A DNA stretch of 28,010 nt, taken from the NCBI GenBank assembly GCA_937902125.1, contig CALDIB010000049.1, forward strand, positions 1 through 28,010, read 5' to 3'. Shown here one piece after another: positions 9,101-19,300 of this stretch; positions within the stretch are counted from its first letter, which is position 1; the number at the start of each line of letters is the position of its first letter. A program made the position numbers and the translations under genes. This DNA is from an uncultured Treponema sp. (GTDB lineage: Bacteria; Spirochaetota; Spirochaetia; Treponematales; Treponemataceae). Under the pieces are notes generated by a model. The model was not told the origin of the DNA. It saw nothing but the letters and a program-made list of their open reading frames with translations, and made no database searches.

Positions 9101-12100
9101 AAACATTCTTGAAGCCACAAGCGGATTGGACAAAATTTCTTACAGGCTAAAAGCGGTTTCTTCAGCGGAAGAAATTACAGGCCAAAAAACAGTCGGCGCC
9201 TCTCCGTCCGCGACGGCGCTTTCCCAAAGCCTTACGGCGAACGGCTTTGAACAAAGCGTCCGAGACGGCAGCGGAAATTTGACAAGCAACAAAATTTATA
9301 TAAAGGCCGTTGACAAGGCCGGAAACGAGTCTGCCGAAGAACTTCTTGTTATAAACATTGACCAAAGCTCGCCGATTTTTGCGGCGGCCTATTATACTTA
9401 CGAGTCAACTCCTTTGGCGGCTGACTTGTCCGCGGCCGAAGGAACCGTCATGTCGGACGGCTCAAAGGATATGACGGTTTACGGAACTGTCTCAAGCCCC
9501 TTGAGCGGTCTTGAAGGCCTTTCTTGGACAATCGCGTCTTTGACCGTTTCGCCGGCAATCACTTTCACAAAATCGGCCTTGTCAGGAAAAGACTCCTACT
9601 TGGACGCTGAGTGGAAGGCTTTGGGAAGCGGCGCTGGAGAAATAAGCGCCTCGGACTCTTACGGGATAACTGGCTGGAAAGCCGTCATTTCCGCCGCGAA
9701 CTTGGGCGCGGGCGAAGTTAACGTCACCGCCACGAGTTTGGCCAAAAGGAGCGTCAGGACGCAAATCTTTACGATTGACAGCGACACTGAGGCTCCGAAA
9801 ATAACGCTGAACACGCCGGACACAAAGATAGCCGCATACAAAGCCACCGCCGCCGGCGCTTCCGACCCAACGCCGCCGGCAGAAAAGGCCGACGGAACAC
9901 AGATTCCCGACACTGCCGCCAGCGTGAACGGAACGATAAAAATCAGCGGAAATGTCAGCGACAACAAGGAACTTTCCAGCGTGAAAATTTATTGGTCGCT
10001 GAACGGCGACGCGGAAATTGACGAAAACCGCGCCGACAAGCCTGACACAGAAATTTCCGACATTGGAAGCTCGATGTACAACTGGTCCATAAGCGGCTAC
10101 CAATTCAGCAAACTGAACGACGAAAAGACAAAATTCTTGTTTGCCGACGGAACCCAATACGACGGAACCCCTCAAACGCTTTACATAAAAGTGGCGGCCA
10201 CTGACAAAGCGGCCAACCAAACAATTTGCGTTTACGAGTATTCCATTGACCCGGACAGCGACAGGCCAAAAATCACAATGACTGTGCCTGACGACTTGAC
10301 GGCGCGCAACGCCAACGATTATGTTTGGAAAAAGAACACAGCCGTTGTTCGCGGAAAGGTTGAGGACGACGACGGCTTGACAGGCCTTAAGCTTTATTAC
10401 AACGACAACGGCGAGACCGACGCTTTTAGCGCGGACGGATTAAAATGGACAGAACTTTCGCTTACAAGCGGCGTGTTTGAATTGTTCAACCAAAGCGGAA
10501 CGGACTACGACGGAAAACACAAGCTTTTGTTCAAGGTTGTTGACGCGGACGGAACAGCCTTTGTTTCTGGCGCCGGCGGAGACACCGTAGAATACTGGCT
10601 GCGTCCAAAAATTGTCAAGCAGGCTTCTGATTCTTCAGGCTATTACGGCGCGGCGAAAAACGACGACACTTCAATTTATATAGAAATTGACACCAATAAG
10701 CCGACAGTATACGCCAGGTATTATTCTACGGACGCGACGCCCGACATTTCAAATTCAACTTCCTCATTGGGAACGGTGGGCGGAACAAGGAACGCTTTCA
10801 ACGTTTTCTTCTATGCCTATGACAAGAGCGGCCTTGACGAAGACAAGATAACCCTCACGCTTAACGGAAACACTTACAGCAAAGCCAGTTCGCCGGCCGG
10901 CGCTAGCCTTGCCGTTTCTGACATTACGGATGAACAACTGGCGCTTAATCCGGCGCTGGAAGGCTGTTCCCTTGTAACGGTCAGCGGCATTAGCGTGGTC
11001 GGATTTGATAGCGGAAGCTACTCGGGAACCATAAAGGTTTTTGACAAAGCTGAAATGGAGCGCTCTGAAACCATAACTGTTGTCGTTGACAACACGGAGC
11101 CAGTAGTAACTTCAATCGCGCCGTCGCAAACGCAGGCGGTTTCTGGAGAGATAAGCGCCTACGGAACTGTTGACGGAGCCAAGCAAGGCGGCCTGTCTTA
11201 CGCGCTTACATACACAGACGACAGCCACAACAGGGAGACAGAACCGTCATTGTTTATCGACATAAAGCAAAAAAGCTCCTTGATGTGGTATGTTTACTTT
11301 GACGGAGGCGAGACCACAGACGAGGAAACCCACGGCCCTACGCTTACAAATTACATCATCAACAATGACGTGACCATTGGCGGAGACAAGGCCTCGGACG
11401 TCACGATACAAAACAGGTCATTCACCGCCAAAGTGGATTTTTACATTTGGATTAAGGCGGTGGACGAGGTTGGAAACGAAACCATTGAAAAGTTTCCGAT
11501 AAAGTTTGACCCGTTGGGAAATATGCCCGAGGTGACAATTACAAACCCTGACGATGACGGCGAAAAGTTCAGCGGAGAATTTAAGGTGTTTGGCAGCGCC
11601 AAGGCAAACGACACTTCACATCCTGTGATACAGGCGGTCTACGCGCAAGTCATTTCAAATGCGCATGACCTTTCTTCTTACGCTGGCGGAACAAGTTTTG
11701 GAAGCTTTGCGCCAAGCGACGGCCTCTCGGCGATAACCGCCTTTGAATTTAAGGCCAACGACTTGGACTACCTAAAGGCTGCGGGCTACACGATTTACAA
11801 TATGTCCACCGGACTGGAAGCCTCAAGCGGATGGACAGACTCCACAGCCGCAAATTACGGCGTAAAAGCCAATGTCAGCGGACGGTCTTGGTCAATTCTT
11901 TTGAACAATGACAGCAAGGGAGAACTTGACTCCAACTCTGGAACAAACGCCGCGGCAATACGCGTATACGCCTTTGACGGAGCGAACCTTAGCCTGCCGG
12001 AAACAAAGGCCTTTGTCATTGACTCGGACAGTCCCCAGTTAAAGAACGTATACTTGGAGCAATACGAAAACGGTGTTAATGAATCAGCTACGGCAAGCCG

Positions 12101-15100
12101 CGAATACGAAGAGGAAATGTATGTAAAGGGAAAATGGTATTTGACGTTCACCCTTTCTGACGGAGACGCCTTGGGCGTGATTAAAATTGGAAAGGGCCAG
12201 ACAGCCCAAATTGCGAGCGGCAGCGGATTAAAAACATATCTTGAATATAAAGATGGCAGTTATACAACGGATGTTGACGGAACGGTGGCAAAATGCCATG
12301 CGTCTGGGAATCACAGTCAAATTGACATAAAATATCCCTTGGACACAGAAAGCGGAGTGGGAACTGAATACGTTTACGTTTACTACGAAGACACGTCCGG
12401 AAAAGGCGGCGACGAAGTGGCCAAGACTTACAAGATAAGTTACGACAATTTGGCGCCAGTTTTGGCTTTGGAAAGCGACGAAAAATACGCCATAAGCGCC
12501 GTTGTCCGGCAATCCAACGGATTGTATTCTTTAGGTTCCAAGGTCAGCGAAGCCAACGCCGCCGACGGAACAAAACAGTCCGGCTTTGCCCGCCTGGCCT
12601 TTTACTTTACCCGCGGCGATTACATTTTTGACCCGATGATTAAGAAGGGCGCGGACGGAAACAAGATTGGGATTGCCGCGTCCAACCTGATTTCTGAAAA
12701 CGGCTTGTATTGGAAGAAACAAACCGTGACCCGCGACAGCCAAAACCTTGACTCCATAACCATAACGGACGACGACAACATTCACGCGGGCGGTTTGGTC
12801 AAACTAGGCGGCGCCATTTACATCATAAAGGCAAAAACCGGCGCGCAAATTACCATTGACGGACAGCCCAAGGACGAATACACCGAAGCGCTCTTTGCCA
12901 TCGCAAATGTGGTGGACAACGAAATTCAAGAAAGCGACTCCGGCGCGGAGCGAAAAGTTTCGAACTACGGCTTTGGCTACAGCGCGCCAAGAAACGACGA
13001 CGGCGACTTGATGATTGAGTCCATTCAAAATGTTGACACAGACTGGACTTGGAACGCCAGCATTTACTCAAAGAACATTCCGGACGGCCCTGTTGAGATT
13101 CATTACGTTGCCTTTGACAAGGCAGAAAACTGGACGCAGGCAGGAGGCGTAAATTCTGAGGGAACGACTATAAGCGACCCGCCAGTGGTTGAGGCCGTGG
13201 TTTCAAACAACCGTCCCCGCATAGCCAACCTTTATGTGGGAACCGACCTTAACGGCGATAACGCCATAAGCGTCGAAGAAATGTCCGAGCCATACGCGGC
13301 TTCTTCTTTGACTTGGAACCAAGACACAAACAGCGGAAGCGCCGTAACCGACGCGGTTTTGGGAAGCGCCGACGCAGCCTACCTTACCATAAAGGGAATG
13401 ACGACTGTGACTCCTGAAATTTTAGGCGGAAACGGAAACGTTTACTATGGATTTGACATAAAGAACAACGCGGGAACACGCATTGTAAATGGAAGCAACG
13501 CCACGCCGTTCATCGCTAGCGGGCAAGTCATGGCTGACCCCTTGGCCGACGAAACTTCCAGAAGCGGCGCCATAACGATTCAAGTGGGCGACTTGACTTC
13601 AGATGCTTTGCGGACCGGCGGAATCCCCGACTGCGGAGAAGACGCGCCTCACCAGTTTGTCTTTGCATTCTACGATGAAACGGAAGACGCGACAGGCGCG
13701 GCGCGAAGCGGAAGCGGGATTTTTGACGCGGCTAGAACTGACGCTGCCACCGCCACAATTTGGATGGCCGTAAACATGGGCGACAACGAGCAGCCAAAAG
13801 CCGCTAGGGAAGAGCTTTTCTGGAACGGAAAGGGAGCGGGGGACGACGAAGGCAATCCGTTGAATTCTGTGGCTTGGGACGGCTCGACGCCCCTTGGCCA
13901 CATTGACTTGAGCGACGACCTGCCCGCCGCATTTAGCGGCGCGGCTAAAACAATAAACGGAACCACATACCCTGCCGCTGTAATGGACACGGACTCCAAG
14001 GTTAGCGGAAAGATTGTCTTGCGGGGAACAGTCAGCGACAACAAGCTGCTTTACAAGATTTACCTAAAGATACCGCAAATGGCGGCGCGGTTTGCGGCCG
14101 CCGGATTGGAAAGCGACTCAAGTTACGGCTACTGCGCGGCCACATACAACGCCTCGGCTGGCGACTGGACGCAGCCGGCTTCGACCGAGTCCGCGCTTTT
14201 GGCCAACGGAATCCACTTTACTGTGACCAACAACAAGATAAAGTCCAGCGGCCACACCGCCGACTGGGAGTTTATTTGGGACACAAGCTATATCGACAAT
14301 GTGGCCGCAACAAACGTTACGGTTGACATTTACGCCAGCGACCAAGTTTTGAAAAGTTCAGTGGACAACGCGAACGGAAGCTTGACAAGCCTTAACGGAA
14401 CTACAAAATACTTGGCGCCTGTTCCCACGCGGAAGAATGTCAGTACTGGAACAAACAAGCCAGACACATTGCAAGTTGACGTGGTTCCCTACATTACGGG
14501 TCTTACGACATTCCTTAGCAAAAAAGGCGTTCAATACGCGCGCACGGCGCTTGGACACTGGCCAATTTGGAAAAGAACCGACTCTCCAACCGCGGCCGGA
14601 AACTATGCAAACAATGCCAATACTACAAAAGAAAGTTTTGCAGTCCAAGGCTTTAACTTTAGTCAAGGAAACGTCGATTTGACAGGCCAAACACAGGATT
14701 CAAGCGGCCCCTTTGTCAAAACCATAAACAGCGTTCCGTCGCTGAACAACATAAACGACAACAGCAAGGAATACAACCAGCAGCCCAACGGCAAGAACAA
14801 CAACATCCTTAAGGACAATGTTTACATTGACGTTTGGCAGCTTAACGGCAAGGCGGCGGTTCCAAGCGCTCTAAAAATAGAAACGCCCACAATGAAAATC
14901 AACCCCAGTAACGGCATGATTGGATTTGCCTTTAGGTATGGACAGGCCAATAGAGAATTTGCCATGCCAAATGGAACAACAAATTCCTATGTATATTGGA
15001 ATACAGGAGCCGACATTCAAAACTCCGTGACATTTAACTATGATTCTTCAGGCCAAACTTACGGAACTTCGGCGGCGGGAGATTCTGGTTCCGGTTATTC

Positions 15101-16334
15101 AGATTTCTTCTCGTTCTATTCTTCAATATGGGGCGTTAGCGGATATGACACTAACGGAAATTCAAGCCGCGACAGAATAGAGATGACGGGACAAAAAGGC
15201 CAAAAGTCCATGACTCCAGCCTCGTATAGCGCCGATTACAATGGAGCATACAGCAACAGCGCCAGCGGCAGCACAGAATACGCCAACGAAAAGACCAAGC
15301 ACCAGTCGCCTGTAATTGCCACCGCGGGAACAAAAGTTTACCTTGCCTACTACGACAGCTTTAACCAAGAGATTCGTTTTAGGACAAGCCGCGAAGAAAC
15401 ATTCACAAACAATAGTAATGGACAGGCTGTAGGCGATTTTGTCGATCAATACACGAATTATAGAAGTATTACTGACTACAATTACACCAACTGTCAAATA
15501 GTGGCCCAAGAAAATACGCCAGTTACAGGCGGAGAGTATGTGGGCTTGGCGGCAAAGAGCGACGGCGTGGCCATGGTGTGGTATGGCCGCGACAACAGCT
15601 CAGGTCTTTACAAGATGTGGTATAGCTATAACTCTTCGCCCGACGCAGAGCGCAGAGGCAGTATAAACAGTCAGCGCGCCGCGGATGTCGCGACAAACGG
15701 CTGGTCCGTTCCATACGATGTCTTTGCCAAAAAAGGAAAGAGCGTCTCTGGCGAATACTGCAAGGTGGCCTTTGACGCTGGCGGCCATGTCCACATAGCG
15801 GCCTACGACTCCGCCTCAGGCGACGTTTGGTACGCCTACATCTCCGATCCGACAACGCCGTCAGGCGCCGTTGTTTGCCGCGTTGACGCGGACGGCTCGG
15901 TGGGCGAAAACCTTACCCTCGACGTGGCCTTGGATTCAAGCGGAGCCGCCATTCCGGTAATCGGCTACTACAACGCAAGCCGAAGCCTTCCAAAACTGGC
16001 GCGTCTTGCAAAGGCCGGCGATTACGGAGACGGCGCGATTAGCGGAAAGTTTACAGGAATTTGGGAGGTGGCTTGCGTTCCTACCGACAGCGCCGTTGAG
16101 CAAGACAACATTAACGTCGGCGTTTGGAAAGACGGAAACGGAAAAATAAAGAATTCTACAGCAAATAATGCCGCCGTTTACGCCAGCGCCAACAACAATG
16201 TCGGCATTTGCTACGGAAACGGAACGCAAAACCCTGTTTTGGGATACAGACACAGCGGAGATTCCATAGGATATATAGAAACCGCGCAGCTTACGGGAAC
16301 GCCGGACAGCGTTTATCAGGACAACGATTATTAA
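6150..16334 (+). CDS. Gene B: giant Ig-like repeat lipoprotein with C-terminal propeller-like domain
   Basis: A 3394-aa predicted lipoprotein. The signal peptide ends LLWTTC, giving lipid-modified Cys25, then EVGLGE, which is shared with gene C. The lipobox is loose (Trp at -3, Thr at -1), as spirochaetes can allow. From about residue 34 to 2770 there are Ig-like modules (about twenty by eye) marked by repeated D-x-x-x-P-x-I/V linkers and A-x-D-x-x-G-N ends. A helical insertion lies at about 284-338. An EF-hand-like loop, DLNGDNAISVEE, is at 2366-2377. A VPYIT/QGFNF segment, perhaps IPT/TIG-like, starts near 2777. From DVWQLN (2894) to the end is a 500-residue domain with sialidase-type strands such as VHIAAYDS and DVWYAY, probably a beta-propeller (inference). 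It is colinear with gene C over its whole length. The TAA stop is followed directly by TAG. Function unknown; a surface fibre or adhesin is the simplest guess. Confidence 0.88.
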   Translation: MKKVFLKKIGFSLFVAAAALLWTTCEVGLGEAVDNEAPTLSVTGPVQASVHKSDIEITGTCADDKGVKSVNIVLNNTGTGKSYSYNGEIDFSAKSASGSYDWKKTVCVEGEDYGILPDGTYVANVTVTDINGRLSGVSSATFDIDHTAPVFCVTSPSTLDITNPRKYGRSVTISGEISDDHEVEKMEIRVFKTDASGSSVNEITESLPKTVFTGFETAGGTTIYIAKYFESESGLSDSDKELLANYNAIYNGTTLGQNVYIYIVPILTDSVGNTSKFCYSASGVKKAIADACGVNTTIDSMQTAQLQRIFNGTYTYGELNAAQQEKALAILNGDSAVAASYFCGTVPDDAENNAGNTYYLAASVNSNNSPTYDFNGYENPVGSWVGVNTGGIVTITLKAGLDNWGVLPNTLKVHLYKSDSSGSKGAIEFSSDAAKDPNGSATVIIRDSSNKETKEINTAVTNQSYYVTMPSLKSGNHYLLEAEGKDENESVLEPVSAKYGFKVASSITPPSLSAENDLFYIKASAAGSSGDYKLRLNVKDEADEIKTNGVVVRGAIYAGHISSKIYVNNYTALKTQEKTYTESGISQDSDNNYHIDLAIKDFGFTVGSEDNYTVVLSAYGKYKDADGNVVPTSYENANPSVFMFWLDNKAPLVSVRSPADSETLITENFSSYEESESEGSFITPAGTWSDSNGSGTHRLWWTADDIGTPTLNWQEASGTFVSGTNYYEKQATNCYALLDTDKFVAGSTSVSGYYTLTLNPSQAGKTWTEVEGISQSASQTSWEQKISVEQGVSKIFRLAAVDAVGNLSEPVGKTDLKYDFAVPKIALESEPASNGYYNLANASEGKITVTATVTDSYKVEASGVIVTATKDGAEVSNGSSGYTLTKTQSDDKSVLATIELASGGTSDGEWKFKIEASDAAGRAAQPIEWTRIVDTVPPSFEAFSATGNDDINGKKIAVGSGSDKSKWTNWEDSWYSSTGLVFNGNILEATSGLDKISYRLKAVSSAEEITGQKTVGASPSATALSQSLTANGFEQSVRDGSGNLTSNKIYIKAVDKAGNESAEELLVINIDQSSPIFAAAYYTYESTPLAADLSAAEGTVMSDGSKDMTVYGTVSSPLSGLEGLSWTIASLTVSPAITFTKSALSGKDSYLDAEWKALGSGAGEISASDSYGITGWKAVISAANLGAGEVNVTATSLAKRSVRTQIFTIDSDTEAPKITLNTPDTKIAAYKATAAGASDPTPPAEKADGTQIPDTAASVNGTIKISGNVSDNKELSSVKIYWSLNGDAEIDENRADKPDTEISDIGSSMYNWSISGYQFSKLNDEKTKFLFADGTQYDGTPQTLYIKVAATDKAANQTICVYEYSIDPDSDRPKITMTVPDDLTARNANDYVWKKNTAVVRGKVEDDDGLTGLKLYYNDNGETDAFSADGLKWTELSLTSGVFELFNQSGTDYDGKHKLLFKVVDADGTAFVSGAGGDTVEYWLRPKIVKQASDSSGYYGAAKNDDTSIYIEIDTNKPTVYARYYSTDATPDISNSTSSLGTVGGTRNAFNVFFYAYDKSGLDEDKITLTLNGNTYSKASSPAGASLAVSDITDEQLALNPALEGCSLVTVSGISVVGFDSGSYSGTIKVFDKAEMERSETITVVVDNTEPVVTSIAPSQTQAVSGEISAYGTVDGAKQGGLSYALTYTDDSHNRETEPSLFIDIKQKSSLMWYVYFDGGETTDEETHGPTLTNYIINNDVTIGGDKASDVTIQNRSFTAKVDFYIWIKAVDEVGNETIEKFPIKFDPLGNMPEVTITNPDDDGEKFSGEFKVFGSAKANDTSHPVIQAVYAQVISNAHDLSSYAGGTSFGSFAPSDGLSAITAFEFKANDLDYLKAAGYTIYNMSTGLEASSGWTDSTAANYGVKANVSGRSWSILLNNDSKGELDSNSGTNAAAIRVYAFDGANLSLPETKAFVIDSDSPQLKNVYLEQYENGVNESATASREYEEEMYVKGKWYLTFTLSDGDALGVIKIGKGQTAQIASGSGLKTYLEYKDGSYTTDVDGTVAKCHASGNHSQIDIKYPLDTESGVGTEYVYVYYEDTSGKGGDEVAKTYKISYDNLAPVLALESDEKYAISAVVRQSNGLYSLGSKVSEANAADGTKQSGFARLAFYFTRGDYIFDPMIKKGADGNKIGIAASNLISENGLYWKKQTVTRDSQNLDSITITDDDNIHAGGLVKLGGAIYIIKAKTGAQITIDGQPKDEYTEALFAIANVVDNEIQESDSGAERKVSNYGFGYSAPRNDDGDLMIESIQNVDTDWTWNASIYSKNIPDGPVEIHYVAFDKAENWTQAGGVNSEGTTISDPPVVEAVVSNNRPRIANLYVGTDLNGDNAISVEEMSEPYAASSLTWNQDTNSGSAVTDAVLGSADAAYLTIKGMTTVTPEILGGNGNVYYGFDIKNNAGTRIVNGSNATPFIASGQVMADPLADETSRSGAITIQVGDLTSDALRTGGIPDCGEDAPHQFVFAFYDETEDATGAARSGSGIFDAARTDAATATIWMAVNMGDNEQPKAAREELFWNGKGAGDDEGNPLNSVAWDGSTPLGHIDLSDDLPAAFSGAAKTINGTTYPAAVMDTDSKVSGKIVLRGTVSDNKLLYKIYLKIPQMAARFAAAGLESDSSYGYCAATYNASAGDWTQPASTESALLANGIHFTVTNNKIKSSGHTADWEFIWDTSYIDNVAATNVTVDIYASDQVLKSSVDNANGSLTSLNGTTKYLAPVPTRKNVSTGTNKPDTLQVDVVPYITGLTTFLSKKGVQYARTALGHWPIWKRTDSPTAAGNYANNANTTKESFAVQGFNFSQGNVDLTGQTQDSSGPFVKTINSVPSLNNINDNSKEYNQQPNGKNNNILKDNVYIDVWQLNGKAAVPSALKIETPTMKINPSNGMIGFAFRYGQANREFAMPNGTTNSYVYWNTGADIQNSVTFNYDSSGQTYGTSAAGDSGSGYSDFFSFYSSIWGVSGYDTNGNSSRDRIEMTGQKGQKSMTPASYSADYNGAYSNSASGSTEYANEKTKHQSPVIATAGTKVYLAYYDSFNQEIRFRTSREETFTNNSNGQAVGDFVDQYTNYRSITDYNYTNCQIVAQENTPVTGGEYVGLAAKSDGVAMVWYGRDNSSGLYKMWYSYNSSPDAERRGSINSQRAADVATNGWSVPYDVFAKKGKSVSGEYCKVAFDAGGHVHIAAYDSASGDVWYAYISDPTTPSGAVVCRVDADGSVGENLTLDVALDSSGAAIPVIGYYNASRSLPKLARLAKAGDYGDGAISGKFTGIWEVACVPTDSAVEQDNINVGVWKDGNGKIKNSTANNAAVYASANNNVGICYGNGTQNPVLGYRHSGDSIGYIETAQLTGTPDSVYQDNDY

Positions 16335-16335
16335 T

Positions 16336-16341
16336 AGGGGG
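16336..16341 (+). promoter_or_regulatory. Shine-Dalgarno of gene C, fixes the start at 16349
   Basis: AGGGGG sits 7 nt before the ATG at 16349, overlapping the tandem TAA TAG stops of gene B. In-frame ATGs at 16355, 16364 and 16367 are too far from it, and the longer frame opening at 16208 has no ribosome site and lies inside gene B. Confidence 0.8.
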
Positions 16342-16348
16342 CAGAAAA

Positions 16349-19300
16349 ATGACGATGATAAAAATGATGAAAAAATCTAAAATTGCTCAAGGACTTTTTG
16401 CCGCCCTGTTCTGTTCTTTTGCGGCTTTGGCCATCGTTTCTTGCGATGTTGGCTTGGGCGAGTCAATCGACACGTCCGCGCCTACGGTTTCAATAGTGTC
16501 TCCCGCAAGTTCTTCCAGCATTGGCGGAAACCTTGTGATTAAGGGCGTTTGCAGTGACGACAAAAGCCTTGACAGAGTTGTGGTCAAAGTCAAGGACGCG
16601 AACAAAGATGCCGCCGAAACTTACACATACACTTCAAAAGTCAACGGAAACGACTGGTCCGTTGTTCTTGAAAAAGAGAATTTTCCGGACGGAACTTACA
16701 CCGCGGACGTTGTGGTTTACGACAGCGCCGGGCGCGTGAGCGGCACTGCCACAAGAGTTTTTGACGTTGACAACACTCCGCCGGTTTTTTGCGCCTCAAA
16801 GCCAAATTCAATTTTGGTAGATTCGCCCGCCGCCTACGGACGGGATGTCGTTGTAAGCGGAGAAATTGCCGACGACCACACCGTTCAAAAAATGGATGTC
16901 CGCGTATTTAAAATAGACGGCTCGTCGGCCACAGAAGTGACAAGCAGCCTTTACAAGACAACGTTCACCGGCTTTGAAACGGCGGGCGGAACGGAAATTA
17001 CAATAGCCAAGTATTTTTCTGAAGACGACGCTCCGGCTGCGGGGAGCGACGACTATCCCCTTTACATGAACTACAAGGCTATGTATGACGATTTGGGCGC
17101 CACTTTGGGCGACACCATGTATTTTTACATTTTTCCGTATTTTACGGACGAAGCGGGAAACTCAAGCGACAAGGCATACATTCAGGGAACCTTAAAGCAG
17201 CTTGCAAAGGCCGCGTTGGGCGTTGACACCACAAGCGATTCCCTGCAAACCGCGCAGTTAAAAAAGATTTTAAACGGCAGCTACACTCTTTCTGATTTTA
17301 ACGAAAGCCAGTTGGAAACCATGCTGCAAATTCTTAACGGAGAATACGACCAAAGCGGCCTTGGAAAGGAATACAAATATTTCGCCAGCCTTGAAAGAAG
17401 CTCGGGCGCGGCGGAAATAGCCTCCGGCCAGAGCGTTCCCTTTGCCATGAGCCTTAACGCCAACAACGCTCCAATGTATGAATTTGGCGGAATGCTTTTT
17501 GACAAGAGCGAAGGAACTTTTGCCGAAATAAGGAGCGGCGGCCAGACAACAATAAAGGTAAGCCCTGGACTTGACGGAAACGCAATCCGCTCCAACACCA
17601 TCAGGGTTTATCTTTGGGAATGCGACGGCGACCTAAAATTGGCCAGCGGACTTGACTTAAACGACCCAAGTACGGCCTCGTATTCTTCCGACCCTTCCGT
17701 CTCAAACGAAAAGCATATTGACGTTATGGGAAAAGAAGGCGACGACAACGCGATAAAGTCCCTTGACGAATTTAGCGACGACACTGTGGTGACAAACGCC
17801 ACATACAGCGTCACTTTGCCGGACGACATCGAGGCGGGGAACCACTATTTAATGACGGCTTCGGGTTATGACGTTACGGGAAGTTCGGGAAGTTACGTCA
17901 ACAACAACAAGCTTTACAGCGCCGCCACTTACGCCTTTATGGTGGCCACCACAGGCGACGCGCCAAAGGTTGAATTTGAAGAGCGTTTCTTTGTTCAGGC
18001 CAAGGCCATCGACAAGACCAAGGCCGCGTCTTACAATGCTAAAATAGAAATCACCGACAAGACAGGAACCGGCGCCAACGAAGGAAAAGGCTCCTTAAAA
18101 GAAAGCGGAAACTGGGTCAAGGTTACGCCCGTACTTTACAAGGGCTACGCAAAAACCAAGGCATACCTTTCAGATGACGACATTTTGCAGACGCTTGACG
18201 CCATAAAGTTTGAAGGCTCTTCTGACGAACGCCCGATAAAAAATGGAACCGAAGACGGCGCCTACTACATCGAAGTTCCAATGAACATATTTGACTTGTC
18301 CGGAAGCAATGCCGAGGACAACTACACTGTGGCGCTCAAGGTTCAAGCCAAGAACACAGGCGCCACTTCTGATGAAACCGCATACATTTTCTGGGCGGAC
18401 AACAAGGCGCCTGTCTTGGCGATAACCGCTCCGGTACGGGCGGAAGGCGCGGCTCAAAGCGAGCCGATTTACATTTACGAAAATGACAAGAACATAACTG
18501 TGGCGGGAACGTCAGAAGATCCCGCATATTCTTACACCGCGCGTGGAACATGGAGCGACATAAGCGGCTCCGGCTCATGCGAAATTTGGTACGCTTGGGG
18601 AAGCCCCGACCAGCCGAGCCTTGTTTGGACCCAGGCCACAGGAAACGCGGTTGATGGCGTGACCTACTACGAAAAGCAGGGCGACGGCCTTTACTGCGCC
18701 GACACCACAATTGCGATTGGAGCGTCCGTGGCCGGAAAATACACTTTGAGCGTCGGCGCGGGCTGGACGGCCATAAGCGGAGCGGCAAAAAGCGCCAGTC
18801 TTGTAAACTGGAACCAAAGCCTTGTCGTTGCCAACAGCGATGGACAAAAGTTGAATTTTGTGGCCGTTGACCAAACGGGAAATTTAAGCGACGTGACGAG
18901 CGTGGACGGAATAACCTTTGACTTCGCGCCGCCTGCCATAACAATTCCTAATGTCAATCCATACTACAACGCGAACGGCGCCGTTGACTCAAAGCATTCG
19001 TTTGAAATTGAGATTTCCGACGCGTCCGGCTTGCAAAGCCTTGAGGTTACGGCGGAACGCGCGGACAACGCCTCAAGCCAATATGCGGAAGTCGCTTCCG
19101 GCAATAAGGGATACACGCTTTCTGTGGCCGGCGACAAGACAAGCGCCACGATAAGCCTAAAGGCGGACGGAACCGGCGACGGACTTTGGAAATTTACGGT
19201 CGCCGCCAAAGACGGAGCAGAACGTCAGAGCCAAAAGGATTTTGCCTTTGTTTTGGACACAAAAGCGCCCGAGCGGGTTTACTACGACGACAGCAAAAAT

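Noticed and set aside
13245..13280. Dockerin-type cellulosome module
   Set aside because: Only one calcium loop is present in each protein; dockerins carry two with a fixed helix pattern, and no cohesin or glycosidase domain was seen.
14920..15530. Diversity-generating retroelement variable region in the head of gene B
   Set aside because: No template repeat or reverse transcriptase is in the window, and differences from gene C are not limited to adenine-derived positions.
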